Origin: Phycisphaerae bacterium | Lineage (GTDB): Bacteria > Planctomycetota > Phycisphaerae > UBA1845 | DNA length: 64,000 bases | Assembly (NCBI GenBank): GCA_029260055.1 | Contig: JAJDDX010000085.1 | Span: forward strand, 1 to 64,000 | Direction: 5' to 3' | Part shown: positions 53,173 through 61,052 of the stretch, one piece after another | Layout: each line of letters opens with the position of its first letter | How positions within the stretch are numbered: the first letter of the stretch is position 1 | Position numbers and translations under genes: made by a program | Notes under the pieces: model-generated | Databases searched by the model: none | What the model was told of the DNA's origin: nothing | The model's input: the letters and a program-made list of their open reading frames with translations, nothing else

Positions 53173-54375
53173 ATGAGATTCCGGAACAAGCGCCAAGCCG
53201 CTGTCTGGCTGATCCCAGCTTCGGTCATACTGTTGGGTGGGGCGACACACATCGTTGCGCAACAGCCTCGCACGTCCGACGCGATTGCCGGGGCATTGGA
53301 CAAGTTGTGCGAGGAGGAGCACAGGCCTACCGGGTCGAACCTCCACACACAGATCATGAGCGCCCTCGACACACTGAAGCAGATGCCGGCCAGGGAGGTG
53401 ATCGCGGCGGCGGCTCGGGCCTTGACGGAAGACGAGAGGTTCCGCGCCGGACTTCAGCGGCGAACACTGTATGAGATCCTGAACCGGCTTGAAGTGCAGG
53501 ACGATGGGCAAGCGCTCGCCCTGTTCATGACTGGTCTGGTCGAAGAGGGTCGCGGCGTCGCAATGAGCAGCGCCAACGCGATCGCCAAGGCGAGCGAACC
53601 GGCTCGCGAGCAGGCCGCGGACCTGCTCATCGCAGAATGGAACCGCACCGACTTCAAGCCGCCGTCGCGGCCCGGCGTGTGGCGGGACGCGCGGTACCGG
53701 TACCAGACACTACTCAACTCGATTGCGGTCCTTGGGCCGTCGGCCCGTGGTTTCGTCGAGAGGGCTGTTCGCGTCTTTTGTTGCGAAGAGCTGGTGTTTG
53801 AAAGCGGCGTCGTGCGCCTGAGGGACGTTCTGCCTTTCCCGAAATCGGCGTTGAACGTAGGAGAAGGAAGAACCTCCAGATCCTCCGTAGCGTTTCATTT
53901 AAGGGCGGCGGCACTAGGGGTTGTTTACGGAGTTGAAGGGATCGAAGGAGTGATCAGACTGGCCGAACGCGACGACCTCGACGAGGACGCACACCACATG
54001 ATCATGGGAGGGTTTGCCGGCTGGGGCGCACGAACACGAGGAACCTATAACACCGACGACGCGCACCGCCAGCGCATCCGTCAGCTCGTGCTGAACGGCA
54101 TGACGAGCGGCTTCAAGAACGTGCGAAAGGCCGCATTGCAGGCATCGGTCCGGTCGTTCGGCGAGAACTGGGTAACGATTCGTTCTCGCTCGGACTACGA
54201 GATGAACCCGGAGCTGAAGGCTGCATTGGAGCGCATGGCAACGACCGCCCCCGAGGAAGACCTCCGGCGGCGGGCCGCAAGCGCCCTCTCGCAAATGCAG
54301 AGCCAGCTAGATCGAGCTGTCGAGAAGATCCTGCGAAAACGGCGAGAGAGCGAGGAAGCGAAGGCAACAGAGTAG
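53173..54375 (+). CDS. Exported helical (HEAT-like) repeat protein
   Basis: A 400-residue protein. GGAG lies 9 nt before ATG 53173. It has a signal peptide (VWLIPASVILLGGATHIVAQ), then mostly helical sequence with paired-helix periodicity (REVIAAAARALTEDERFRAG; FKNVRKAALQASVRSFGEN), reminiscent of HEAT-like or solenoid repeats. The end is very charged (ILRKRRESEEAKATE). No catalytic motif. It follows the truncated-looking ORF by 25 bases on the same strand. The function is unknown. Confidence 0.72.
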   Translation: MRFRNKRQAAVWLIPASVILLGGATHIVAQQPRTSDAIAGALDKLCEEEHRPTGSNLHTQIMSALDTLKQMPAREVIAAAARALTEDERFRAGLQRRTLYEILNRLEVQDDGQALALFMTGLVEEGRGVAMSSANAIAKASEPAREQAADLLIAEWNRTDFKPPSRPGVWRDARYRYQTLLNSIAVLGPSARGFVERAVRVFCCEELVFESGVVRLRDVLPFPKSALNVGEGRTSRSSVAFHLRAAALGVVYGVEGIEGVIRLAERDDLDEDAHHMIMGGFAGWGARTRGTYNTDDAHRQRIRQLVLNGMTSGFKNVRKAALQASVRSFGENWVTIRSRSDYEMNPELKAALERMATTAPEEDLRRRAASALSQMQSQLDRAVEKILRKRRESEEAKATE

Positions 54376-54606
54376 GTGTCTGGGCCCGTCTCGAAGTCAG
54401 GTAAGGCGGGCGATTCGCCGGCCTTTCTTGTACTGCTTCGCCAGTGTGGAGCCGCGCGGGTGCCACCTTGACTCGCGTTGGATGCTCGCTGTCGGGTGCC
54501 ACCCGGCATTCGAGCATCCCAGCACAGGTGCCTCGCACCCTCATCGCGACCGACGGCGTTCCCGGATGGACGGAGCGAGGCGGGCACATTGCCCGCTCTA
54601 GTCGGG

Positions 54607-54628
54607 TGCAGGCTGCGAGCGCGCCGTA
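54607..54628 (+). pseudogene. Remnant of a dockerin-type gene end
   Basis: 22 bases are identical to 50093-50114, the coding end of the chimeric metalloprotease, and in the same frame encode QAASAP followed by a stop. The sequence upstream does not continue the similarity. Confidence 0.45.
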
Positions 54629-54680
54629 GACACGCAGCGGCGTTCGAGCACGATGGCATGCCACCATCACAACACTATTG

Positions 54681-54726
54681 AGCCGCGTATCCGTCCACGA
54701 TCGGGCGGGTACGCGGCTTTTCTTTT
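54681..54726 (+). terminator. Putative Rho-independent terminator
   Basis: A 9-base-pair stem (54681-54689 with 54710-54718) with a partly paired interior is followed by TTTCTTTT (54719-54726). It lies about 300 bases after the stop of the helical-repeat protein gene and soon after the gene-end remnant. Confidence 0.6.
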
Positions 54727-54888
54727 GAGCGTCGGGCGAATTCTCCGGTTTGAGAAAACTGGGCCGCGCGATCGGCGCTCGCCGACCTTAATTTCGTCTA
54801 AGGAAGACCGGCGCGGGCCGATGCAGTGGTAACCTGAATTCCGTCGGCACCCCGGGCCGGGGCCGGCTGGAATCACGGAACAACCAGG

Positions 54889-54947
54889 GCGTAGGGTCCG
54901 CTGTGCGGACCTGCGTGCTTCCGCGGTCCGCACAGCGGACCCTACGC
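54889..54947. repeat. Perfect 23-base inverted repeat (REP-like pair)
   Basis: Arms 54889-54911 and 54925-54947 are exact reverse complements, separated by 13 bases. Each arm itself contains a smaller palindrome (GGTCCGC-ACA-GCGGACC) plus the CTACGC side, so this is a head-to-head pair of REP-like units of a second sequence variant. A single copy of the same variant is at 59861-59881. Confidence 0.8.
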
Positions 54948-55011
54948 AGACGGGAACTGATGAGTAGTTCGGTTTACTCCGTCGGCACTGGGCCGCGCTT
55001 GGGGAATCATC

Positions 55012-56382
55012 ATGAACATGCGACCTAACCTCTCCACTTTGGTTGTCGGCGCGCTACTTGCCTCGGCGACGATCGCTCACGCGCAGATCATCGGCTACAC
55101 GGAGGAGGCTGCGTTTATCAACGCGCTTTCCGCGCAGGGCTTCACGCCGGTCTACGAGAGCTTCGAAGACGACGCGGCGTGGGGCGCGGTTCGCTCTACG
55201 ATACCGGGCGGGTCGCAGACAGCGGCGAGCGTCAGCCATCTCGGGATCACGTGGGTATCGAGTAGCTCGAACAACGAGGTTACGACAAGCAGCGGCGCGG
55301 CGCGGACGGGAAACTGGGGCTTCTACTCCCTCCCGCACGGTGACTACGGCAACGGCATCGGGGACGGATGGCGCGGGACGAGTGGACAGCAATTCGTCGC
55401 TGTGGGCGGCTGGGTCGAGACCAATACGCCCTACGGGAAGCTCGGGCTTTTCCTCGACGGCGACGAACTCAATCCGGTCGACTTCGGCGGGGCGGACGTG
55501 CTGGACACCCAGCCTCGTTTCTTCGGCGTGGTCGCCCCGGCCGGCTTCTCGATGTTCGACTATCGTGAACTCGAAGGCGTGATGGAAGATCAGAAGCTCA
55601 TCTTCTGCGACGACTTCATCTTCGCATTCGACGGGGTCATCACGGACTGTAACGAGAACGGCGTAGCGGACGGTATCGATGTCAACAGCGCTTCCAGCCC
55701 TGACTGCAATCGGAATCTGATACCGGATGAATGCGAGATCGACGCGGGAAGCCAAGCGCCGGGCGGGCCGTTCTACTGCACCGCGAACTGTGCGGCTGAG
55801 TGCAACGACAACGGTATACTCGACGAGTGTGAGGTCGTTACCGCTGACGTCTATACGTCCGGACAGCTCGGACCGATCGGCTTCGGCTCGCCACAGAGCT
55901 TCACGATCGTCGCTGCCCCGACGACCCACGCGGACGTGCTTCTGGACTTCACAGCCTACGCCAATCTCGGCGGCGCGGGCGATCGGATTCTCGTGGACAT
56001 CAACGGCGTTGATGTCGGCGGCGTGTTCGGCCCGGACGGCGGCGACTGCCCCGAGGGGTTGCCGGACTCGACGCAACTGAGCGTGCCCGCGGAGGTCTTC
56101 AATGACGCCGTAGCTGCGGGCGGCGGCGACGCGGTGATCGGCATGGTCGCGACCGTGGAGGTGGACCCGTTCGGGTGCAATCTGCAGACCTACGTCACCG
56201 TCGAGGCCACGCTGTTCGTGCCGTCGGCTGCCGACGCGGACGCAAACGGCGTTCCGGACGAATGCGACGCTGCCGCGGCGCCGATTCCGACCGTGAGCCA
56301 ATGGGGGATGGTCGCTATGGTCATGCTCGTGCTTGCCGCGGGCACGTTGACGTTCCGGCGTCGCTGGTCGGTTCCCGCGTAG
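55012..56382 (+). CDS. IPTL-CTERM sorting domain protein
   Basis: A 456-residue exported protein. The signal peptide (LSTLVVGALLASATIAHAQ) leads to a beta-rich domain of about 180 residues (YESFEDDAAWG; GWRGTSGQQFVAVGGWVET), then cysteine linkers of the DCNENGVADG and DCNRNLIPDECE type, and a second beta region. The C-terminus is the IPTL-CTERM signal: PIPTVSQWGM, a hydrophobic span (VAMVMLVLAAGTLTF) and RRRW. Such tails are thought to be processed by an exosortase-type protease and surface-attached. No exosortase is in the window. Confidence 0.88.
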   Translation: MNMRPNLSTLVVGALLASATIAHAQIIGYTEEAAFINALSAQGFTPVYESFEDDAAWGAVRSTIPGGSQTAASVSHLGITWVSSSSNNEVTTSSGAARTGNWGFYSLPHGDYGNGIGDGWRGTSGQQFVAVGGWVETNTPYGKLGLFLDGDELNPVDFGGADVLDTQPRFFGVVAPAGFSMFDYRELEGVMEDQKLIFCDDFIFAFDGVITDCNENGVADGIDVNSASSPDCNRNLIPDECEIDAGSQAPGGPFYCTANCAAECNDNGILDECEVVTADVYTSGQLGPIGFGSPQSFTIVAAPTTHADVLLDFTAYANLGGAGDRILVDINGVDVGGVFGPDGGDCPEGLPDSTQLSVPAEVFNDAVAAGGGDAVIGMVATVEVDPFGCNLQTYVTVEATLFVPSAADADANGVPDECDAAAAPIPTVSQWGMVAMVMLVLAAGTLTFRRRWSVPA

Positions 56383-56857
56383 CTGTGCTCGGCAGGTCTC
56401 GCCCCTCGACCTGACCTACCGCCAGCGAAAGCAGCCGAATAGTTCATCTTTGACACCATTCCTGGGCCCTAACGCCATTCTGAACCGGCCCGCTGTGAGC
56501 ACCCGCTGCACACGAGCCTTCGTGAGGGCCTGAGAAACGAGATCAAAGTGATAAAACGCATCTCCTACGGGTACCGCGACGAAGAGTACGTCCTCCTAAA
56601 GGACCCGAGCGTGGTTTCCCGGGATTGGCAGTTGAGCCGAGAAACGCTCCGTAAGAAGTCGCTTTTCAGTTGCCCCGGGCGGTCCGCTCGGGTAGAATGA
56701 TACAAAGCCCGATAAATGGGGTCCTCGGGGTACCAGAGTGGTTCCTGTCTTCGCTCGCGCGAGGCATTCTCGCGTGTGCTCCAAGACGCGTCTTCGGCAT
56801 TGACTTGACGGTGAAATAGCAGTTCGGCCCTTGTTCCGTAATGGGGATCAGGTAGCC
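56383..56857. other. Intergenic stretch with transposase remnant
   Basis: These 475 bases include the ISL3-like coding remnant at 56500-56601. The rest has no supported ORF. The upstream part contains TGACACCATTCCT, similar to the TGACACC motifs at 50435-50465. Confidence 0.45.
56500..56601 (+). pseudogene. Remnant of an ISL3-family (IS204/IS1001-like) transposase C-terminus
   Basis: One frame reads HPLHTSLREGLRNEIKVI then KRISYGYRDEEYVLLK, the shape of the C-terminal part of ISL3-family transposases (E-G-x-N-x-x-I-K-x-I-K-R-x-x-Y-G-Y-R). No start, catalytic triad or ends remain. Identity is from motif recognition only. Confidence 0.55.
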
Positions 56858-57823
56858 ATGTCCACACCGTGCGGGGCTTTCGTATTCAGTTTGGACTTCG
56901 AGTTGGCGTGGGGATACCAGCACTTGCCGCACGCACCCGATCTGCGGCCGCTCTATAGGATCGTACCGCAGATTCTGGACATCTTTAAGACATATGATGT
57001 ATCCGCCACCTGGGCTGCGGTTGGTCATCTCATGCTATCTCATGAACAAGCCCAGTCCGAATACCCGAGGATCGACGGTGTGCCGTATCACGGCGAGGAA
57101 GGGACGGAGGTGTTCTACGCCCCCGCCCTCGTCCAATCGATCCTCGATTGCCCGACCCACCAGGAGCTCGCCTGTCACTCCTTTACCCATGCGCCCATCG
57201 GCAGTAGCCGGTGTCCAGCCGATGTCGCGCGTCAAGAACTGCAACGCTGTCAGGTTGCCGGCGAGAAGTGGGGGCGCCGAATGGAAAGCGTAGTGTTCCC
57301 ATGGAACGTGGTCGGCCGAGTCGATCTCCTAGAGGAGTGCGGGTACAAGTGCTATCGTGCGGAAAACTCAGAGTGGTATTGGTTCCGCCAAGTGCGCCGC
57401 TTTGCCAGTTGCGCACCGCGCACACTCCCTTGGCGAGTCGCTCAATACGCGATCAGGTCCTTGCGTCTTATCGACGAACTCGCCTGTCTCGCTCCGCCAC
57501 TGCCACGACCTCGACGGTTGGGTGACGTTTGGGAGATCCCGCACAGCATGTTCTTCCCGGGCTTCTCGGGTGTGTCTTCTCTCGTCCCTGCAGATTGGCG
57601 GCGAAGGCGAGCCGTTGTCGGGCTACGACGCGCAGCCGCGCGTAAGCGTATCTTCGGGATGTTCACGCACCCGCACAATTTACTGAGCGGCACGGAGCCG
57701 CTCCTCCGTGCTCTCGAGGGAATCTGTCGACAGGCGGCGGCGCTGCGTGACGCCGGCCGCTTGAAGATCCTGACGATGGCGCAAGCACGCGAGGCGCTCG
57801 AACGCGGTGAGTTCATCGAATAG
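56858..57823 (+). CDS. Polysaccharide deacetylase family protein
   Basis: A 321-residue protein with a NodB-like start (FVFSLDFELAWG, containing the metal-binding Asp and a second acidic position), ATWAAVGHLM, the metal-binding ELACHSFTHAPIG (HxxxH type) and VFPWNVVGRVDLLEECG. The end has FGMFTHPHNLL. These signatures fit zinc-dependent deacetylases of N-acetylated polysaccharides. ATG 56858 is chosen; ATG 56831 is an alternative. The methyltransferase gene starts 6 bases after its stop, so the two are likely a polysaccharide-modifying pair. Confidence 0.87.
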   Translation: MSTPCGAFVFSLDFELAWGYQHLPHAPDLRPLYRIVPQILDIFKTYDVSATWAAVGHLMLSHEQAQSEYPRIDGVPYHGEEGTEVFYAPALVQSILDCPTHQELACHSFTHAPIGSSRCPADVARQELQRCQVAGEKWGRRMESVVFPWNVVGRVDLLEECGYKCYRAENSEWYWFRQVRRFASCAPRTLPWRVAQYAIRSLRLIDELACLAPPLPRPRRLGDVWEIPHSMFFPGFSGVSSLVPADWRRRRAVVGLRRAAARKRIFGMFTHPHNLLSGTEPLLRALEGICRQAAALRDAGRLKILTMAQAREALERGEFIE

Positions 57824-57829
57824 GATGGC

Positions 57830-58789
57830 ATGACGCTCAATCTACTCTATTCCGTCCCCAAGGCATTGCTGTCCTACGTTCCATCTGCGCTCAATCCAGC
57901 ACGGCTCCGCAGCAAGCAGTGCGACGATTTGCGATACGGGTACTCAATCTGGATGCGGCATTTGGTGATGCGGGCTAAGGTCGGGATTCGTACCGTTCCA
58001 CGCGGCATCGTGGAGATCGGCCCTGGTCTGTCGCTCGGTGCGGGCCTGACGGCGCTGCTCTGTGGGACGCACCGATATGTGGCCATCGACACTGATCGTT
58101 CGGTCGACTTGCGACGGGCGGTCGCCATGCTGGATGAACTCGTCTGCCTGCTGAGGCGGCGCGCCGAAATCCCCGGCGAGCAGGAATACACGCGTCTGAA
58201 GCCGAAGCTGGAGTCGTACGCCTTTCCAGAAGACCTGCTTCCACCTGAGCATCTCGATGAATGCCTCCGGAGCGATCGAGTCGATTCCATACGCAAGCAC
58301 CTGCTGGACCCTGGTGCTCCGGATGACGCGGCCGCCCCGCTGGCGTATCTCGCACCGTGTGACGATCCAAGCCGCATCGGTGAAGGGTGGGCGGAGATGG
58401 TGTTTTCGCAAGCCGTCATGCAGGAGGTCGAAGATCTAGACGCGATGTATTCGGCGATATACCGCGCCCTCGCCCCCGGCGGATATGCAGCTCATCAGAT
58501 CGACTACAAGGTGCAGCAAACGACACGGGAATGGAACGGGCACTGGACTTGCTCGGATCGCACGTGGCGCATGTTACGCGGCCGACTGCCGTCGTGGCAC
58601 AATCGTCATCCGCACTCGACGCACATCGCGGCTCTGCGGCAGGTCGGTTTCGATATTCGTGCGGAGACGACGGTTCGTAGGGCGTCCGAGATCGCACGCG
58701 ACACGCTTGCGCCGCGCTTCAGGCACATGACGGACGAGGATCTCGTCACGTCGGGCGCGTTCATTCAGGTCATCAAGCCCGACTCGTGA
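57830..58789 (+). CDS. Class I SAM-dependent methyltransferase
   Basis: A 319-residue protein. The SAM-binding motif I is GIVEIGPGLSLGAGLTA, followed by an acidic residue in YVAIDTDRSVDL and motif IV-like MVFSQAVMQEVEDLDAM; IYRALAPGGYAAHQIDYK is the post-catalytic strand. The N-terminal 45 residues may be a lid. It directly follows the deacetylase gene on the same strand. Together they suggest cell-surface polysaccharide modification. The target is unknown. Confidence 0.82.
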   Translation: MTLNLLYSVPKALLSYVPSALNPARLRSKQCDDLRYGYSIWMRHLVMRAKVGIRTVPRGIVEIGPGLSLGAGLTALLCGTHRYVAIDTDRSVDLRRAVAMLDELVCLLRRRAEIPGEQEYTRLKPKLESYAFPEDLLPPEHLDECLRSDRVDSIRKHLLDPGAPDDAAAPLAYLAPCDDPSRIGEGWAEMVFSQAVMQEVEDLDAMYSAIYRALAPGGYAAHQIDYKVQQTTREWNGHWTCSDRTWRMLRGRLPSWHNRHPHSTHIAALRQVGFDIRAETTVRRASEIARDTLAPRFRHMTDEDLVTSGAFIQVIKPDS

Positions 58790-58908
58790 CTCGATGCACG
58801 CACATGGCCGAATCGTGTAGCGCCAAGGCGTACGGGCAGATGTAGGGGGTGGCTCTTCCGCACCATCCTATTCCCGGCCGGCGCTCGGCTGTTTATCGTC
58901 CAGGCATC

Positions 58909-59130
58909 ATGCCCGAATACCGACGGCCAATCGCGCGCGGCGCGGCGTGTGGCAGCGTCGTTTTCGGGATCACGTGATCCGGGATGAAGATGATCGCGCT
59001 CGCCACATGGATTACATCCATTACAATCCGGTGAAGGACGAAGTGGCGCAGTGCCCGCACGCTTGGCGGCATTCGAGCTTTGGGAAATGGGTGGGGCGTC
59101 GTGTGTATTCGCGCGATTGGATGCGTGCTT
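58909..59130 (+). pseudogene. Decayed REP-associated tyrosine (Y1/IS200-like) transposase
   Basis: The start MPEYRRPIARG (ATG 58909) matches the usual N-terminus of this family, and from 58947 another frame reads WQRRFRDHVIRDEDD, then HMDYIHYNPVK and WRHSSFGKWV, the typical C-terminal part. About 100 residues between, including the HUH metal site, are missing and the frames do not match, so it is an internal-deletion remnant. A REP-like repeat lies 110 bases downstream (59239), as expected for this family. Confidence 0.75.
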
Positions 59131-59238
59131 GTACGCGGCCGATCGAGGCACCGGATGCGGAGATTTCGAGCGCCGCGCCGGTGAGTAGAGACGGGCGACG
59201 TGGCCGATGGCTTGGCGTACAATCGTGGTCTCCGAATT

Positions 59239-59263
59239 GGTGCGTCGGAGCGGCACCCTACGG
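59239..59263. repeat. REP-like palindromic repeat, copy 3 (diverged)
   Basis: Reads GGTGCGTC-GGA-GCGGCACC-CTACGG. It keeps the REP-like layout of 50474-50497 with substitutions in the stem and lies next to the transposase remnant. Confidence 0.65.
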
Positions 59264-59358
59264 CTACTCTTCGTTGAAATGGATAGAGAAAGGCGAGCAG
59301 GCTGCCCGCCTTACATGGTCGCGATCGCGCTTAGACGAAGCCCCGTGTCGAGCCAGCG

Positions 59359-59559
59359 ATGAACAAGCTCACCAAAGTCAGCCCGATGGCCATCCTGCTG
59401 GATAAGAAGCCGGATGGCGTCCCCCTTGCCGTCTGGCGTTCTGTGGGTCGGTTGAAGTTGTGGGCGTTTCTTTACGTCGCCGGCTGGCTGGGATACGGCA
59501 TTACTTTTTTCATTTTCGCCGCGAACAAGGCCACCGTCGGAGTCTTTTTGCTTCTCTGA
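59359..59559 (+). CDS. Small membrane protein
   Basis: A 66-residue protein with one strongly hydrophobic region (LWAFLYVAGWLGYGITFFIF) and a second at the very end (ATVGVFLLL). No good Shine-Dalgarno sequence precedes ATG 59359. It is six bases before a small zinc-ribbon ORF, which suggests a pair. Pairs of tiny membrane and zinc-ribbon proteins are seen in planctomycetes, but I do not know their role. Confidence 0.5.
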   Translation: MNKLTKVSPMAILLDKKPDGVPLAVWRSVGRLKLWAFLYVAGWLGYGITFFIFAANKATVGVFLLL

Positions 59560-59565
59560 GGCCTA

Positions 59566-59787
59566 ATGATACTGCTGACCAATCTTGGGGGGCGCTCGGT
59601 GAACGGGAGGATGCGAAGGCACGTCCTGGACAATGAGTTTCGCGTCTGCATCGATTGCGGCTACTCCTTGCGCAACCTTGCGGAAGAGCATCGTTGCCCG
59701 GAGTGTGGTGTCCAATATGATGCCTCAGAATTGGAACGCGCATGGCGGGCTTGGTTCTCGTTGGACCCCGCATCCGCGGAGGCTTGA
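59566..59787 (+). CDS. Small zinc-ribbon protein
   Basis: Up to 73 residues with two Cys pairs 18 residues apart (CIDCGYSL and CPECGVQYD), a zinc ribbon. The N-terminal start is uncertain: ATG 59566, GTG 59599 (GGGGGG 7 nt before) and ATG 59611 are all possible. It may be coupled to the membrane protein before it. Confidence 0.5.
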   Translation: MILLTNLGGRSVNGRMRRHVLDNEFRVCIDCGYSLRNLAEEHRCPECGVQYDASELERAWRAWFSLDPASAEA

Positions 59788-59860
59788 TAGAAAGCGTGGT
59801 GTGCGTTCGTGGATTCGGGATTGAGCGGCAGAGCCGCACCCGAGACGGTCACGAGTCCGT

Positions 59861-59881
59861 GGTCCGCGGAGCGGACCCTAC
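59861..59881. repeat. REP-like palindromic repeat, second variant
   Basis: Reads GGTCCGC-GGA-GCGGACC-CTAC, the same variant as the arms of the inverted repeat at 54889-54947. It lies 52 bases before pilT, with a partial GGCAGAGCCGCACCC copy of the first variant at 59827-59841. Confidence 0.65.
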
Positions 59882-59918
59882 TGGAGATTCGACCCGCAAC
59901 TCGGCCGGCGTTTTGCTG

Positions 59919-59924
59919 TATAAT
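59919..59924 (+). promoter_or_regulatory. Perfect -10 element immediately before pilT
   Basis: TATAAT ends 8 bases before ATG 59933, so transcription from it would begin at or next to the start codon. No good -35 is seen, and there is no Shine-Dalgarno sequence before the ATG, which fits a leaderless mRNA. Confidence 0.5.
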
Positions 59925-59932
59925 CCCTCGAC

Positions 59933-61039
59933 ATGGAAACCCCAACGAACGACCCGGCCCCGCGTATCCACGAGAAGGTCGCCGCTTTGCTGCACGAGGC
60001 GGTGCGGCGTGAAGCCTCGGACGTGCACCTCGTGCCCGGCTTTCCGGTGACCTACCGCATTCACGGAGAGCTGAACACGGTCGGTGACGACGTTCTGTCT
60101 CCGGAAGCGTCCGAGGCGATCGCTCGATCCTTCATCTCGCCGCACATGGCGGAGAATCTCGGAGAAGAAAAAAGCATCGACTGTTCGCTGGAGATCGAAC
60201 ACGAGGACAAGCCCCACCGCTTTCGCGCCAACGTCTACATGGCTCAGCAGAAGTGGTGCGCGTGTTTGCGACACGTGCCGGACGCGATCCCGAGCTTCGA
60301 GTGGATGAACTTCCCGCAGGGCCTGGCCGAGCGGCTGATCTCACACACCAACGGGCTGGTCATCGTGACCGGCGTTACCGGGTCGGGCAAGTCGACGACG
60401 CTGGCGGCCATGATCAACATGCTGAACGAGCGAGGCGGCTACCGCGTCATCACGATCGAAGAGCCGATTGAATACGACCACAAGCGGGTCAGCTCGAGCA
60501 TGGTGACACAGCGTGAGGTCGGCCGGGATGTCGACTCCTTCTATGATGGCTTGAAATACGGGCTTCGGCAGGACCCGGACGTGATCCTGGTCGGCGAAAT
60601 TCGCGACATTGAAACGGCGAGAATGGCCCTCAGCGCGGCTGAGACCGGCCATTTGATCCTGGCGACGCTTCACACGAAGGACGCCAAGGGGGCGATTACG
60701 AGGTTCGTCGACCTGTTTCCGCACGACGCTCAGGACGATGTCCGCACCCAGCTAGCCTTGAGCCTGCGGTCGGTGGTCAATCAGCACCTGCTGCCCTGTG
60801 CCACGCCCGGCGAGAAGCGGGTCTTGGCTTTGGAGGTTCTCCACATCACGCAGCCCGCGCGGTTCGCGATCAAGTTCGGCAAAGTCGAGTCGATCGATTC
60901 GATTCTCCAGACGGGCGGCCGCGATGGGATGGTCACCCTCGATGACGACCTGCAACGGTTGCTGATGGCCGAGAGGATCTCTCTGGAAACCGCGCGACGC
61001 TTTGCCAAGGACCCGGAGCACCTGGTGACCGGTGGTTGA
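59933..61039 (+). CDS. pilT: PilT-like retraction ATPase
   Basis: A 368-residue type II/IV secretion-family ATPase. It has an N-terminal PAS-like domain (ASDVHLVPGFPVTYRIHGEL), Walker A GVTGSGKSTTLAAMI, the Asp box ITIEEPIEYDH, Walker B VILVGEIRDIETA, and the His box LILATLHTKDAKGAI. Such proteins power pilus retraction and twitching motility. The length is typical. The closest match may also be PilU; no pilB, pilC or pilin genes are in the window. Confidence 0.93.
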   Translation: METPTNDPAPRIHEKVAALLHEAVRREASDVHLVPGFPVTYRIHGELNTVGDDVLSPEASEAIARSFISPHMAENLGEEKSIDCSLEIEHEDKPHRFRANVYMAQQKWCACLRHVPDAIPSFEWMNFPQGLAERLISHTNGLVIVTGVTGSGKSTTLAAMINMLNERGGYRVITIEEPIEYDHKRVSSSMVTQREVGRDVDSFYDGLKYGLRQDPDVILVGEIRDIETARMALSAAETGHLILATLHTKDAKGAITRFVDLFPHDAQDDVRTQLALSLRSVVNQHLLPCATPGEKRVLALEVLHITQPARFAIKFGKVESIDSILQTGGRDGMVTLDDDLQRLLMAERISLETARRFAKDPEHLVTGG

Positions 61040-61052
61040 CGGAGATGCGGGT

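Larger units (their letters stand above)
54376..55011. other. Intergenic stretch with gene-end remnant, terminator and inverted repeat
   Basis: These 636 bases hold a 22-base copy of the 3' end of the gene ending at 50115 (54607-54628), a terminator hairpin (54681-54726) and a perfect 23-base inverted repeat (54889-54947). No intact gene is supported. Confidence 0.55.

Noticed and set aside
54444-54629. A 61-codon plus-strand ORF
   Set aside because: Only its last codons (QAASAP) match something known, a copied gene end; the rest has no start signal or coding character.
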